Source: Fen-549 sp964636655 (GTDB taxonomy: Bacteria; Actinomycetota; Thermoleophilia; Gaiellales; Gaiellaceae). From it: a stretch of DNA of 35,639 nt. The stretch lies in assembly GCA_964636655.1 (NCBI GenBank), contig CAZWTK010000019.1:1-35639 (forward strand), written 5' to 3'. The position numbers and the translations under genes were made by a program. Below are positions 18,818 to 26,333 of the stretch, in pieces. Each line of letters opens with the position of its first letter. The first letter of the stretch is position 1. The notes under the pieces are model-generated. The model did not search any database. It worked only from the letters and a program-made list of their open reading frames with translations, and had not been told where the DNA came from.

Positions 18818-19975
18818 ATGGCAAAGATTCTCGTGGCTGTTAGCGGCGGCATCTCGGCGTACAAGGCGTGTGAGCTGGTGCGCCTGTTCGTAAAGGCCGG
18901 TCATGAGGTCGTCCCCCTTCTGACGCCGGCGGGCGAGAAGTTCGTGAGCTACCAAACGCTGAACGCATTGGCGCGCCGATCGGACGCGGGTAACCCTTAT
19001 CCGCACCTCGAGCGAGTCGATCTCTTCGTGATCGCCCCGGCAACCGCCAACACGCTGGCCAAGCTGGCGGGCGGCATCGCCGACAACCTCGTCACCGAGA
19101 GCGCACTCGCACATAGCGGCCCGCTCGTCTTGGTGCCGGCGATGAACTCGCGCATGTGGGCGAACCCGGCGACTCAGGAGAACATGCGCATCCTGCGCGA
19201 GCGCGGTGCCCAGATCGTCGGCCCCGAGGAGGGTGAGCTGGGCGAGGGTGGCAGCGGCGTGGGAAGAATGAGCGAGCCCGAGGTGATCTTCGAGCGCTGC
19301 CGAATGCTTCTCGCCGCGTCCGACTCGCTGGCCGGGACGCGCGTGCTCGTCAGCGCCGGCGGAACACGCGAACCACTCGATTCGGTGCGTTTTCTCGGTA
19401 ACCGCTCCTCCGGTCGCATGGGCGTGGCGCTGGCGGCCGAGGCGGCGCGACGCGGGGCCGACGTTACGCTCGTCGGGGCGAACCTGGCCGTTCCGGCGCC
19501 CGTTGGCGTCGAACTGGTCGAGGTGGACAGCGCCGCAGCACTGGCTGAAGCCGTGCTCGGCCGCGATGCCGATGTGATCCTGATGAGCGCCGCCGTTGCC
19601 GACTACCGTCCGGCCGCGCCGGAGGGTGGCAAGCGCCACAAGAGCGAACAGAGCTGGACGGTAGAGCTGGAGCCCACGACCGATGTGTTACGCGAGCTCG
19701 GCCGGCGCAGGCGCAAGGGACAGCTGCTGGTCGGTTTCGCGGCCGACGAAGGCGATGCGGGCCTCGAGCGCGCGCGAGAGAAGCTACGAGCGAAGAGGGT
19801 CGACCTGATCGTCTTCAACGACATATCGCAGCCGGGCATCGGCTTTGACGCCGACGAAAACGCGGTCGCCCTGATCTCCAAGTCCGCTGAGGTTGTGCTG
19901 AGCAGGGCGCCAAAAAGCGATATCGCCGCGGGCATCCTGGACGAGGTCGAGCGCCTGCGTGGTGCTTCCGGCTAG
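18818..19975 (+). CDS. coaBC: Phosphopantothenoylcysteine decarboxylase / phosphopantothenate-cysteine ligase
   Basis: Makes 4'-phosphopantetheine for coenzyme A in two steps. 385 residues: CoaC (about 1-175) with the FMN motif VAVSGGISAYKACELVR, the His in YPHLERVDLFVIAPATANTLAKL and the substrate clamp PAMNSRMWANP; then CoaB (about 180-385) with VSAGGTREPLDSVRFLGNRSSGRMG, MSAAVADYRP, KRHKSEQ and VFNDIS. In CoaC the flap that in E. coli reads ACGDIGPGRM reads GEGGSGVGRM, so the expected Cys is Glu. ATG 18818 is the family start; the longer open frame overlaps the upstream gene antisensely. Identity is certain, while the decarboxylase detail deserves a check. Confidence 0.94.
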   Translation: MAKILVAVSGGISAYKACELVRLFVKAGHEVVPLLTPAGEKFVSYQTLNALARRSDAGNPYPHLERVDLFVIAPATANTLAKLAGGIADNLVTESALAHSGPLVLVPAMNSRMWANPATQENMRILRERGAQIVGPEEGELGEGGSGVGRMSEPEVIFERCRMLLAASDSLAGTRVLVSAGGTREPLDSVRFLGNRSSGRMGVALAAEAARRGADVTLVGANLAVPAPVGVELVEVDSAAALAEAVLGRDADVILMSAAVADYRPAAPEGGKRHKSEQSWTVELEPTTDVLRELGRRRRKGQLLVGFAADEGDAGLERAREKLRAKRVDLIVFNDISQPGIGFDADENAVALISKSAEVVLSRAPKSDIAAGILDEVERLRGASG

Positions 19976-19995
19976 AGCCCTGCTCTTCGCCCGGC

Positions 19996-20568
19996 TCAGC
20001 TGAGCTCAAAGGAGTCGATGATCTCGGCGCAAGCGCGCTCTATCTCCGCCGCGTACTTTCCCGAGGTGTCGTGCTGGCAGTTGAGGTAATACTCGCTCTT
20101 GCCCTTCCAGACGAGGAGGATCCGGCTCTCGCTGCTCAGGTTGTCGCGCGTTGTCGCGCTGACGCGGAAACCGTAGCCCGGCATGCCACCCATCGAGATC
20201 ATCGTCGGGCCGGCGAGTAGCGCGCCGCCCGCCTGCTCGGCGACGCTCGAGACCGACGCGCCGACCTGTTCGCTGTAGGTTGCGCGGTTCTTCTTCGTGA
20301 CCGCGACCGGTGTCCGGTACTCAGAGACGAAGATCACGTCCGCCCCGGATGAAGACGAGCGCGGCTTGAAGGCCTCGGTCCAGAGACCGCTCGCATTCTT
20401 TGCGCTCTGCCCTGTGAAGACCGCCGGCCCCCAGCTCCCCGGGTAATGGAACGAAACGCCGTGCCCTTCGTAGCTCTTGTCGGTCGACGCGCCGCAGCCC
20501 GAGGCGGCACCCGTGAGGGTGACCAGGGCGAGCGCCGTCGCCGCGAGATGCGACCTGCCTCGTAGCAT
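19996..20568 (-). CDS. Putative lipoprotein, paralogue 1
   Basis: A 190-residue exported protein: Arg-containing N-terminus, hydrophobic stretch and a lipobox ending ASGC (Cys about 25), so it is probably anchored to the outer face of the membrane. The mature part has GHGVSFHYPGSWGP, a pattern seen in PsbP-like and related lipoproteins, then ISMGGMPGYGFRVSA and a C-terminal YYLNCQH...IIDSFELS. A Cys in NCQH and another in ERACAEII could form a disulfide. Function unknown. It is a clear paralogue of the next gene, and the two share a 12-bp upstream element. Convergent with coaBC. Confidence 0.8.
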   Translation of the reverse strand: MLRGRSHLAATALALVTLTGAASGCGASTDKSYEGHGVSFHYPGSWGPAVFTGQSAKNASGLWTEAFKPRSSSSGADVIFVSEYRTPVAVTKKNRATYSEQVGASVSSVAEQAGGALLAGPTMISMGGMPGYGFRVSATTRDNLSSESRILLVWKGKSEYYLNCQHDTSGKYAAEIERACAEIIDSFELS

Positions 20569-20577
20569 GCTCGAGAT

Positions 20578-20589
20578 TAAGTTACCCGC
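20578..20589 (-). promoter_or_regulatory. Shared upstream element of lipoprotein 1
   Basis: GCGGGTAACTTA on the minus strand, identical to the element before lipoprotein 2. TAACTT would be a -10 with 10 bases to the ATG. GGGTAA also resembles the -10 of general-stress sigma factors, but no matching -35 was found. Confidence 0.45.
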
Positions 20590-20673
20590 CTTCGCAGCCT
20601 CCGCGGAGGCGAGTGGTGCGTGACACCGGCAACTCTCACCGCCCCAACTCTCGATCGCGCTGTTTCTTTCGGC

Positions 20674-21258
20674 TCAGCTCAGCTTGAACGAGCCGACGAT
20701 CATCTTGCATCCGCGCTCGATTTCGGCGGCTCGCGTGCCTCCGACCAGGTGCTGGCAGTTGAGGGAGTACTCGGTGGCGCCGTTCCACACGATCACGAGG
20801 CGGCTGGCGCTCTTGCGGCCGCGACTGGTCTTAGCGCTGATTCGATACTCGTAGCCGGGCAGGCCGCCCATCGTCACTTCCTTCGGGCCGGCGAGCAACG
20901 AGCCGCCTGCCTTCTGCGCAACGTGTTTGATCGAAGCCGTGATGCTCGCGGCGCTGGCCGCCAGGTTCTCTTCAGTGACCGCGACGGACGTCTCGAACTC
21001 GGTGATCAAGACGATGTCGGCGGTCGTACCGGCCGGATCGTTCGCCGCGGACGTCGGAGAGAACATCTTCGTCCAAACGCCGTTGGAGGTCTTGACGTTG
21101 ACTCCCTCGGGCTTGGCCGGCGCCCAGTCGCGCGGATAGCGGAACGAGACACCGTGGCCTTTGTATTCTCGGTCGTTACTACCGCAGCCCGCGAGCGCGC
21201 CGAGCGAGACGACGAGGGCGAGCGCCAAGAGCAACAGACACGGGTGTCGTCGCAACAT
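20674..21258 (-). CDS. Putative lipoprotein, paralogue 2
   Basis: A 194-residue relative of the preceding lipoprotein, with the same order: signal peptide, lipobox LAGC (Cys about 25), then KGHGVSFRYPRDWAP, ITEFETSVAVTEEN, MGGLPGYEYRISAKT and EYSLNCQH...MIVGSFKLS. The paired Cys residues in NCQH and ERGCKMI are conserved between the two. The shared start MLR, length and C-terminal FELS/FKLS ending show a local duplication, followed by strong divergence in the middle. Function unknown. The gap between the genes is 105 bp and holds the promoter element of paralogue 1, so each is probably transcribed separately. Confidence 0.8.
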   Translation of the reverse strand: MLRRHPCLLLLALALVVSLGALAGCGSNDREYKGHGVSFRYPRDWAPAKPEGVNVKTSNGVWTKMFSPTSAANDPAGTTADIVLITEFETSVAVTEENLAASAASITASIKHVAQKAGGSLLAGPKEVTMGGLPGYEYRISAKTSRGRKSASRLVIVWNGATEYSLNCQHLVGGTRAAEIERGCKMIVGSFKLS

Positions 21259-21263
21259 ATGCG

Positions 21264-21275
21264 TAAGTTACCCGC
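21264..21275 (-). promoter_or_regulatory. Shared upstream element of lipoprotein 2
   Basis: GCGGGTAACTTA on the minus strand, the same 12 bases as before lipoprotein 1. Here TAACTT ends 6 bases before ATG 21258, the leaderless spacing. Confidence 0.5.
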
Positions 21276-21357
21276 ATTCGTCGCTTTCGGCTAGACACGA
21301 GCTGCTCGATCTCACGCCTACTGTTTTCTCTACGCTAGACCTCGACGAGTAACCGAG

Positions 21358-21705
21358 ATGTCGGAGACCTTCGAGCTGTTCCAAAGAGGGAAGCGGTACC
21401 TGGCCGACGGTATGCCGGCCCAGGCAACCGTGTCGCTCGAGCGGGCAAAGCGCTACGAGCCGCGCAAGGCCTCGATCCGCGAGGCGCTCGGCATCGCCTA
21501 CTTCCGTCTCAGCCGCTTCGAGGAGGCCGAGGCCGAGTTCAGAGCCATGATCGAGATTACGCCGACGGACGCCTACGGCTATTACGGACTTGGCCGCTCG
21601 CTTGTGCGCCTGGGGCGAAACGCCGAGGCGCGCGGGCAGCTCAAGCTGGCGCGGATGCTCTCACCTCTGAACGCGGTGCCCGGCGATCCGAGCGCCGATT
21701 CGTAG
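21358..21705 (+). CDS. Small TPR-repeat protein
   Basis: A 115-residue protein made of about three tetratricopeptide repeats: FELFQRGKRYLADGMPAQATVSLERAKRYEP, ASIREALGIAYFRLSRFEEAEAEFRAMIEITP and AYGYYGLGRSLVRLGRNAEARGQLKLARMLSP. Each has the usual small/large residue pattern and a Pro at the repeat end. No signal peptide. TPRs bind partner proteins; the partner is unknown. It converges with the two pilus-type ATPases, but the opposite strand gives no operon link. TACGCT at 21331 is a weak -10 candidate. Confidence 0.82.
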   Translation: MSETFELFQRGKRYLADGMPAQATVSLERAKRYEPRKASIREALGIAYFRLSRFEEAEAEFRAMIEITPTDAYGYYGLGRSLVRLGRNAEARGQLKLARMLSPLNAVPGDPSADS

Positions 21706-21740
21706 CCCGACGGGCTGAGAACTTCGCCGCGATCTGGGCA

Positions 21741-23438
21741 TCAGCGGCCGTCGCCGACTACTCGCCGTATCTCTTCAATCGAGGTCTCGCCGGTCAGTAC
21801 GAGACGGTGACCATCCTGCCTCAGTGTGACCATGCCCTCCTTGACCGCTTCACTGTGGATCTTCGCGGTCGGTTGGCCGGTCAACTCCCGTATCCGGCCG
21901 GTCATCGGCAGCACTTCGTAGATCGCCTTACGCCCGAGATAGCCGGTGCCGTTGCACTTCGTGCAACCCTTCGCGCGGTAGATCGTCGCGGTCTGGCCCT
22001 TGGCGATTCCAAGCTCGGCTCGCTCGCTCGCGTTCGGTGTCGACTCGCGCCGGCAGCTCGGGCAGAGCTTTCGCACCAGGCGTTGCGAGACTACACAGTT
22101 GATGGCATTCGCGAGCATGAACGGCGCCACGCCCATGTCCTGCAAACGGGCGAAGGCGCTGGCCGCGGTTTGGGTGTGCAGGGTCGTCAGAACCAGATGC
22201 CCGGTGAGAGCCGCTTGTACGGCGATCTCGGCCGTCTCGGCATCGCGGATCTCGCCGACCAAGAGCACGTCCGGATCGGAGCGCAGGATCGTGCGCAGCC
22301 CACGCGCGAAAGAGAGACCACGCCGCACATTCGCCTGTACCTGCGAGATGCCCGTAATCTCGTACTCGACCGGGTCTTCGATTGTTGTGATCACGCGCTC
22401 TTCGCTGTTCAGGTGCTCTAGCGCCGCATAGAGTGTCGTCGTCTTGCCGGCGCCGGTAGGCCCGCAGGAGATCACGCAGCCGAAAGGCTGCTCGATTGCC
22501 CGCTGAAAGCTCTCGAAGGCCGGCTCGCTCATGCCCAGATCGCTCAGCGAGACACGCGTCGAGGAACGCTGGAGGATACGAATCGTCACCTTCTCGCCGT
22601 GGCTGATCGGGATGATGGCGATCCGGAGATCTATCGCATCACCGGCCAGGCGAACCGCGCAGCGACCGTCCTGGGGCAGCTGTCGTTCGGCGATGTCCAG
22701 TTGGCCCATCACTTTTAGACGGCTGATCACCGCCTGTTGCATGGTCTTGGGGATCGAAGCCAGCTCGCGCGCGACCCCGTCTATCCGCGTGCGCACGATC
22801 ATCTGTCGCTCCTGCGGCTCGAAGTGAATGTCCGAGGCACGGTCCTGAATCGCCCGTATCAGGATCTGGTTCACGAGCGACACGGCCGGCGCCGCGTCGT
22901 CTGCGATCGCACTCAGATCGGGCTCGCGCTCGACCTCTTCGTCGAGTTCGATCGGCTCGTCGACGATACGAAGGGCCGGACGGTGCGTATAGACCTGATC
23001 GATCGCGCTGTCGAGATCGTCTGAGTCGGCCACGCAAAACTTCAGATTGATCCCGAGCGCGAGCTTGACGTTGTCTAGGGCGACGATGTCGGTTGGATCG
23101 GCAATTGCCACCAGCACCGAGCTCTCGCTCAGGAACTTGACGGGGAGAGCGTGAAAGCGGCGCACGAAGCGTTCCGACAATAGCCGCGTCACCTCAGGCT
23201 CGATTGGCGTCTCGAGGATCTCGACGAACTCCAGGTTGTACTGCTCGGCAAGCGCGCGAGCCAAATCGCGCGTCGTTGCCCAGCCGTGGCCTACGAAGAT
23301 GTCGCCGATACGCCGACCGTTTTTCTCCTTCTCCTCGAGCGCTTGCTCGAGCTGCTCCTTGCTGATCGTGCCCTTTCGCATCAGCAGTACTCCGAGCGCA
23401 TGCTCCCGGCTCGGATTCGTCTTGTCCTTGTTCGCCAC
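21741..23438 (-). CDS. PilB/GspE-family assembly ATPase, paralogue B
   Basis: A hexameric ATPase of the type II secretion/type IV pilus family, which works on the cytosolic face of a pilus or secretion machine. 565 residues: an N-terminal GspE_N/MshEN-type domain (GVLLMRKGTISKEQLEQAL, RRIGDIFVGHGWATTRDLARALAEQ), a middle domain with ASDIHFEPQERQMIVRTRIDGV, Walker A GPTGAGKTTTLYAAL, the Asp box with TTIEDPVEYE, Walker B DPDVLLVGEIRD, the His box GHLVLTTLHTQTA, and a C4 zinc motif CPSC...CTKC. GTG 23438 aligns with its neighbour's N-terminus. It lies downstream of paralogue A. No pilT, pilC or pilin gene is nearby. Confidence 0.93.
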   Translation of the reverse strand: MANKDKTNPSREHALGVLLMRKGTISKEQLEQALEEKEKNGRRIGDIFVGHGWATTRDLARALAEQYNLEFVEILETPIEPEVTRLLSERFVRRFHALPVKFLSESSVLVAIADPTDIVALDNVKLALGINLKFCVADSDDLDSAIDQVYTHRPALRIVDEPIELDEEVEREPDLSAIADDAAPAVSLVNQILIRAIQDRASDIHFEPQERQMIVRTRIDGVARELASIPKTMQQAVISRLKVMGQLDIAERQLPQDGRCAVRLAGDAIDLRIAIIPISHGEKVTIRILQRSSTRVSLSDLGMSEPAFESFQRAIEQPFGCVISCGPTGAGKTTTLYAALEHLNSEERVITTIEDPVEYEITGISQVQANVRRGLSFARGLRTILRSDPDVLLVGEIRDAETAEIAVQAALTGHLVLTTLHTQTAASAFARLQDMGVAPFMLANAINCVVSQRLVRKLCPSCRRESTPNASERAELGIAKGQTATIYRAKGCTKCNGTGYLGRKAIYEVLPMTGRIRELTGQPTAKIHSEAVKEGMVTLRQDGHRLVLTGETSIEEIRRVVGDGR

Positions 23439-23525
23439 CTAGAGAACCATCGATCGCGTTCGAGTTGAGCGTAGAGATCAGAGTATCGCGCAACCGCTCG
23501 AGGCGAACATCGGAATCGACTCCAG

Positions 23526-25211
23526 CTACAGGCTGTTGCCGGCTACGCGCCGGACTTCCTCGAGCGAGGTGACTCCGGCCAGGGCGATACGGTGACCATC
23601 CTGCTCGAGCGTGACCATGCCCGCCACGACCGCCTCGTCGTGGATCTCCTCGGTGGTGTGGCCGATCAGCTTGCGGATCTCGCCACTGACCGGCAGAACC
23701 TCGTAGATCGCGGTGCGTCCGTGGTAGCCGGTGTTCGCGCAGGCGCGGCAACCGACGGGGTGGTAGAGCTGGGCGGGTGTGTCCGGATCGAGCCCGAGCT
23801 CTGCGCGCTCGACCTCGGTCACCTCGGCCGCGCTGCGGCAGGAGGGGCAGAGAACTCGCACCAGTCGCTGCGAGACGATGCAGTTGATGGAGTTCGCGAG
23901 CATGTAGGGAGCGATGCCCATGTCCTGCAAACGGGCGAAGGCTGCGGCGGCGGTCTGTGCGTGAACGGTCGTGAGCACGAGGTGGCCGGTCATCGCGGCC
24001 TGAACGGCGATCTCGGCCGTCTCGGTATCGCGAATCTCGCCCACGAGCAAGGTATCCGGGTCGGCACGAAGGATGGTGCGCAGGCCGCGTGCGAAGGTGA
24101 GTCCGCGCTTGGGGTTGACCTGGATCTGCGAGACGCCCGCCAGCTCGTACTCAACGGGGTCTTCGATCGTTGTGATCACGCGCTCGGTTGAGTTGAGCCG
24201 ATCGAGCGCCGCATACAGCGTCGTCGTCTTGCCGGCACCGGTAGGCCCGGCGGCTACTACGCAGCCGAACGGTTGCTCGATGGAGCGAGCGAAGCTCGCG
24301 AGCGCCTGCTCGCTCATACCCAACTCGCTCAAAGAGACGTGCGTCGAGGAGCGCTGCAGGATGCGCACGACGACCTTCTCGCCGTACGTAGTCGGTAGCA
24401 CTGCCACGCGCAGGTCGATCGGCTCTCCGTTCAGCTGCACCGCCGAGCGGCCGTCCTGCGGAAGCGAGCGCTCGGCGATGTCGAGCTGCGCCATCACCTT
24501 GATCCGGCTGATGGCCGCTTGCTGCATCGTCTTCGGCACGCTCGCCAGCTCGCGCGTCACTCCGTCGATGCGCGCGCGTACGGTCATGTTTCGCTCTTGA
24601 GGCTCGAAATGAAGGTCGGAAGCACGGTTTTGAATCGCTTGCGCGAGCATCTGATTGACAAGACTGATGGAAGGAGAGGCCTCGTCGTCCGCAGGCGTGA
24701 GGTCAAAACGCTCCTCGCCCTCGTCTTCCTGCTCGAGCGCCTCGTCTACCACGTGCAGGGTCGGACGTTGACTGTAGATTTGCTCGATCGAACGCTCCAA
24801 ATCGGAGGGATCGGCCAGGCAGAACTTGAGGTTGACGTCGAGCGAGAGCTTGATGTTGTCGAGGCCGAGGATGTCCGTGGGATCGCTGATCGCGATCAGA
24901 ATCAGGTTCTCCGACAGGTAGCGAAGAGGAAGCGCCCGGTAGCGGCGTACGACCGCCTCGGGAAGAAGCCTTACCACCTCCGGCTCGATCTCGGTTGTGA
25001 GCACGTCGACGAACTCCAGGTTCCACTGCTCGGCGAGAGCACGGGCCAGATCGGCGGTGGTCGCCCAACCGCGCTCGACGAGAATGTCGCCTACGCGCCG
25101 ACCGGTTTGATCTTTTTCGACCAGCGCCTCGTCAAGTTGCCCACTAGTGATTACGCTGTCTCGTATGAGTAGCGAACCGACCTGCATCCAAGGGAGTCGT
25201 GAGGCTTCCAT
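23526..25211 (-). CDS. PilB/GspE-family assembly ATPase, paralogue A
   Basis: A 561-residue close relative of the next gene in the operon, with every catalytic element: N-terminal GSLLIRDSVITSGQLDEAL, ASDLHFEPQERNMTVRARIDGV, Walker A GPTGAGKTTTLYAAL, TTIEDPVEYELAGV, Walker B DPDTLLVGEIRD, GHLVLTTVHAQTA and the zinc Cys pairs CPSC and CRAC. Start ATG 25211 (MEASRLPWM) is preferred over an earlier ATG at 25259, which would overlap the divergent dtd gene. Only 30 bp separate the two start codons. The long stretches of identity with paralogue B point to a tandem duplication. Whether it drives a pilus, competence or secretion machine cannot be told here. Confidence 0.93.
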   Translation of the reverse strand: MEASRLPWMQVGSLLIRDSVITSGQLDEALVEKDQTGRRVGDILVERGWATTADLARALAEQWNLEFVDVLTTEIEPEVVRLLPEAVVRRYRALPLRYLSENLILIAISDPTDILGLDNIKLSLDVNLKFCLADPSDLERSIEQIYSQRPTLHVVDEALEQEDEGEERFDLTPADDEASPSISLVNQMLAQAIQNRASDLHFEPQERNMTVRARIDGVTRELASVPKTMQQAAISRIKVMAQLDIAERSLPQDGRSAVQLNGEPIDLRVAVLPTTYGEKVVVRILQRSSTHVSLSELGMSEQALASFARSIEQPFGCVVAAGPTGAGKTTTLYAALDRLNSTERVITTIEDPVEYELAGVSQIQVNPKRGLTFARGLRTILRADPDTLLVGEIRDTETAEIAVQAAMTGHLVLTTVHAQTAAAAFARLQDMGIAPYMLANSINCIVSQRLVRVLCPSCRSAAEVTEVERAELGLDPDTPAQLYHPVGCRACANTGYHGRTAIYEVLPVSGEIRKLIGHTTEEIHDEAVVAGMVTLEQDGHRIALAGVTSLEEVRRVAGNSL

Positions 25212-25241
25212 AGTCTGGTTCTCGACTAATTCGGAGACTGC

Positions 25242-25679
25242 ATGAGAGCGGTCGTGCAACGGGTAGCGCGGGCGCGCGTTTTGGAGGATGGGCGGCTGTT
25301 GGGAGAGGTGACGGGGGGCCTCTGCGTGCTGCTCGGCGTCGCGCGCGGCGACGACGAGAAGATGGCCGAGACTCTGGCTCGCAAGCTGGCGCGGATGCGA
25401 ATCTTTCCCGACGACGAGGGCCGTTTCTCACACAGCGTCCGGGATGTCGGTGGCTCGGCACTCGTGGTCAGCCAGTTCACTCTGATCGCCGACACGAGCA
25501 AGGGCAATCGCCCGAGCTTCTCGGACGCCGCCCCGGCCGACCTGGCCGAGCCTCTCTACGAGCACTTCTGCGAAGCTCTACGGACGGAGGGAGTACGGGT
25601 TGCGACGGGCCGCTTCGGCGCCCTGATGCAGGTCGAGCTGGTGAACGACGGGCCCGTGACCATCATCTTGAGCGCGTAG
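25242..25679 (+). CDS. dtd: D-aminoacyl-tRNA deacylase
   Basis: Removes D-amino acids and glycine wrongly attached to tRNA. 145 residues, the normal length. Seen: MRAVVQRVARARV at the N-terminus, LCVLLGVARGD, KLARMRIFPDDEGRFSHSV, the active-site SQFTLIADTSKGNRPSF and the Gly-cisPro motif in ELVNDGPVTI. ATG 25242 has GGAG at 25233-25236. Divergent from the pilus-type ATPases and followed by about 200 bp before the rimP operon, so probably monocistronic. Confidence 0.95.
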   Translation: MRAVVQRVARARVLEDGRLLGEVTGGLCVLLGVARGDDEKMAETLARKLARMRIFPDDEGRFSHSVRDVGGSALVVSQFTLIADTSKGNRPSFSDAAPADLAEPLYEHFCEALRTEGVRVATGRFGALMQVELVNDGPVTIILSA

Positions 25680-25812
25680 CTAGGAATCCGTGCGACGCCG
25701 GTAACGACCGCGCTGAGTCGGCCAGAAAAACCGGTTGGCGACCACTCGGATCGATCGCCTCGCGGCCGCGCGCATTTCCCGTCCGGAGCTCGGTCTTCGA
25801 GCCATAGACTGC

Positions 25813-25818
25813 TATCCT
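25813..25818 (+). promoter_or_regulatory. Candidate -10 element for the rimP-nusA operon
   Basis: TATCCT lies about 70 bases before the rimP start and would give a leader of roughly 60 bases that contains the hairpins described next. No clear -35 is visible. The rest of the 207-bp gap (25680-25886) shows only a weak imperfect hairpin after dtd (25717-25742, no T-run). Confidence 0.4.
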
Positions 25819-25830
25819 GCTATTAACCAC

Positions 25831-25873
25831 ATTTCACCAGCAGGCGAAATGGGCGCTTCGGGCGCCTGTTTTC
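25831..25873 (+). terminator. Possible attenuator in the rimP leader
   Basis: A first weak stem pairs ATTTC (25831-25835) with GAAAT (25846-25850). A second, GGCGC (25852-25856) with GCGCC (25862-25866) around TTCGG, is followed by TGTTTTC. The second is shaped like an intrinsic terminator and sits inside the probable leader, about 14 bases before rimP, so it could hold back transcription of rimP-nusA-infB. Confidence 0.5.
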
Positions 25874-25886
25874 ATGAGAGGGCGGA

Positions 25887-26327
25887 TTGGCAAGCACCTA
25901 CGACAAGGAGAAAGAGCTGACCGGCGAGGTTTCGCTCGTGGTCGAGCGCGCTCTACCGGAGGTCGAAGTGCTCGCGGTCGAGCTGGCCTCGCCAACGCGC
26001 TTCTGCGTCTTCGTCGACCATCCGTCCGGGGTAGACCACGCTCTCTGCCAACGCGTAACCGACCTGCTACGAGGCTATCTCGATCGCTATACGGTCGAGG
26101 TCTCCTCGCCCGGCAGCGAGCGACCGGTTCGCAGGCCCGACCACTTCCAGCACGCGCTGGGTCGCAGCGTCGCCTTGCGCACCGCGGGAGCCATCCACGG
26201 CCGAAAACGCTTTCGCGGCCGTGTGATAGCCGCCCGCGATAGAACCTTTCGTCTGGCAACCGAGACGGACGAATTCGACATTCCCTACGAGAATCTCGTA
26301 CGGGGCAACCTGATCGACGAGGAGTAG
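25887..26327 (+). CDS. rimP: Ribosome maturation factor RimP
   Basis: Helps mature the 30S subunit. 146 residues with the two-domain family pattern: N-terminal VVERALPEVEVLAVELASPTRFCVFVDHPSGVDHALCQRVTDLLRGYLD with YTVEVSSPGSERPVRRPDHF (the EVSSPG signature), then the Sm-like C-terminal part GRSVALRT...FRGRVIAARDRTFRL...FDIPYENLVRGNL. TTG 25887 is the likely start, with GAGAGGG just before it. First gene of rimP-nusA-ylxR-infB, the usual bacterial order. Confidence 0.92.
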   Translation: MASTYDKEKELTGEVSLVVERALPEVEVLAVELASPTRFCVFVDHPSGVDHALCQRVTDLLRGYLDRYTVEVSSPGSERPVRRPDHFQHALGRSVALRTAGAIHGRKRFRGRVIAARDRTFRLATETDEFDIPYENLVRGNLIDEE

Positions 26328-26333
26328 GAGCCA

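Noticed and set aside
20620..21294. A 224-codon plus-strand frame opposite lipoprotein 2
   Set aside because: The minus strand encodes a clear lipoprotein with a paralogue next door; the plus frame has no domain.
25717..25742. Imperfect hairpin downstream of dtd as a terminator
   Set aside because: It needs a bulged base and has no T-run.
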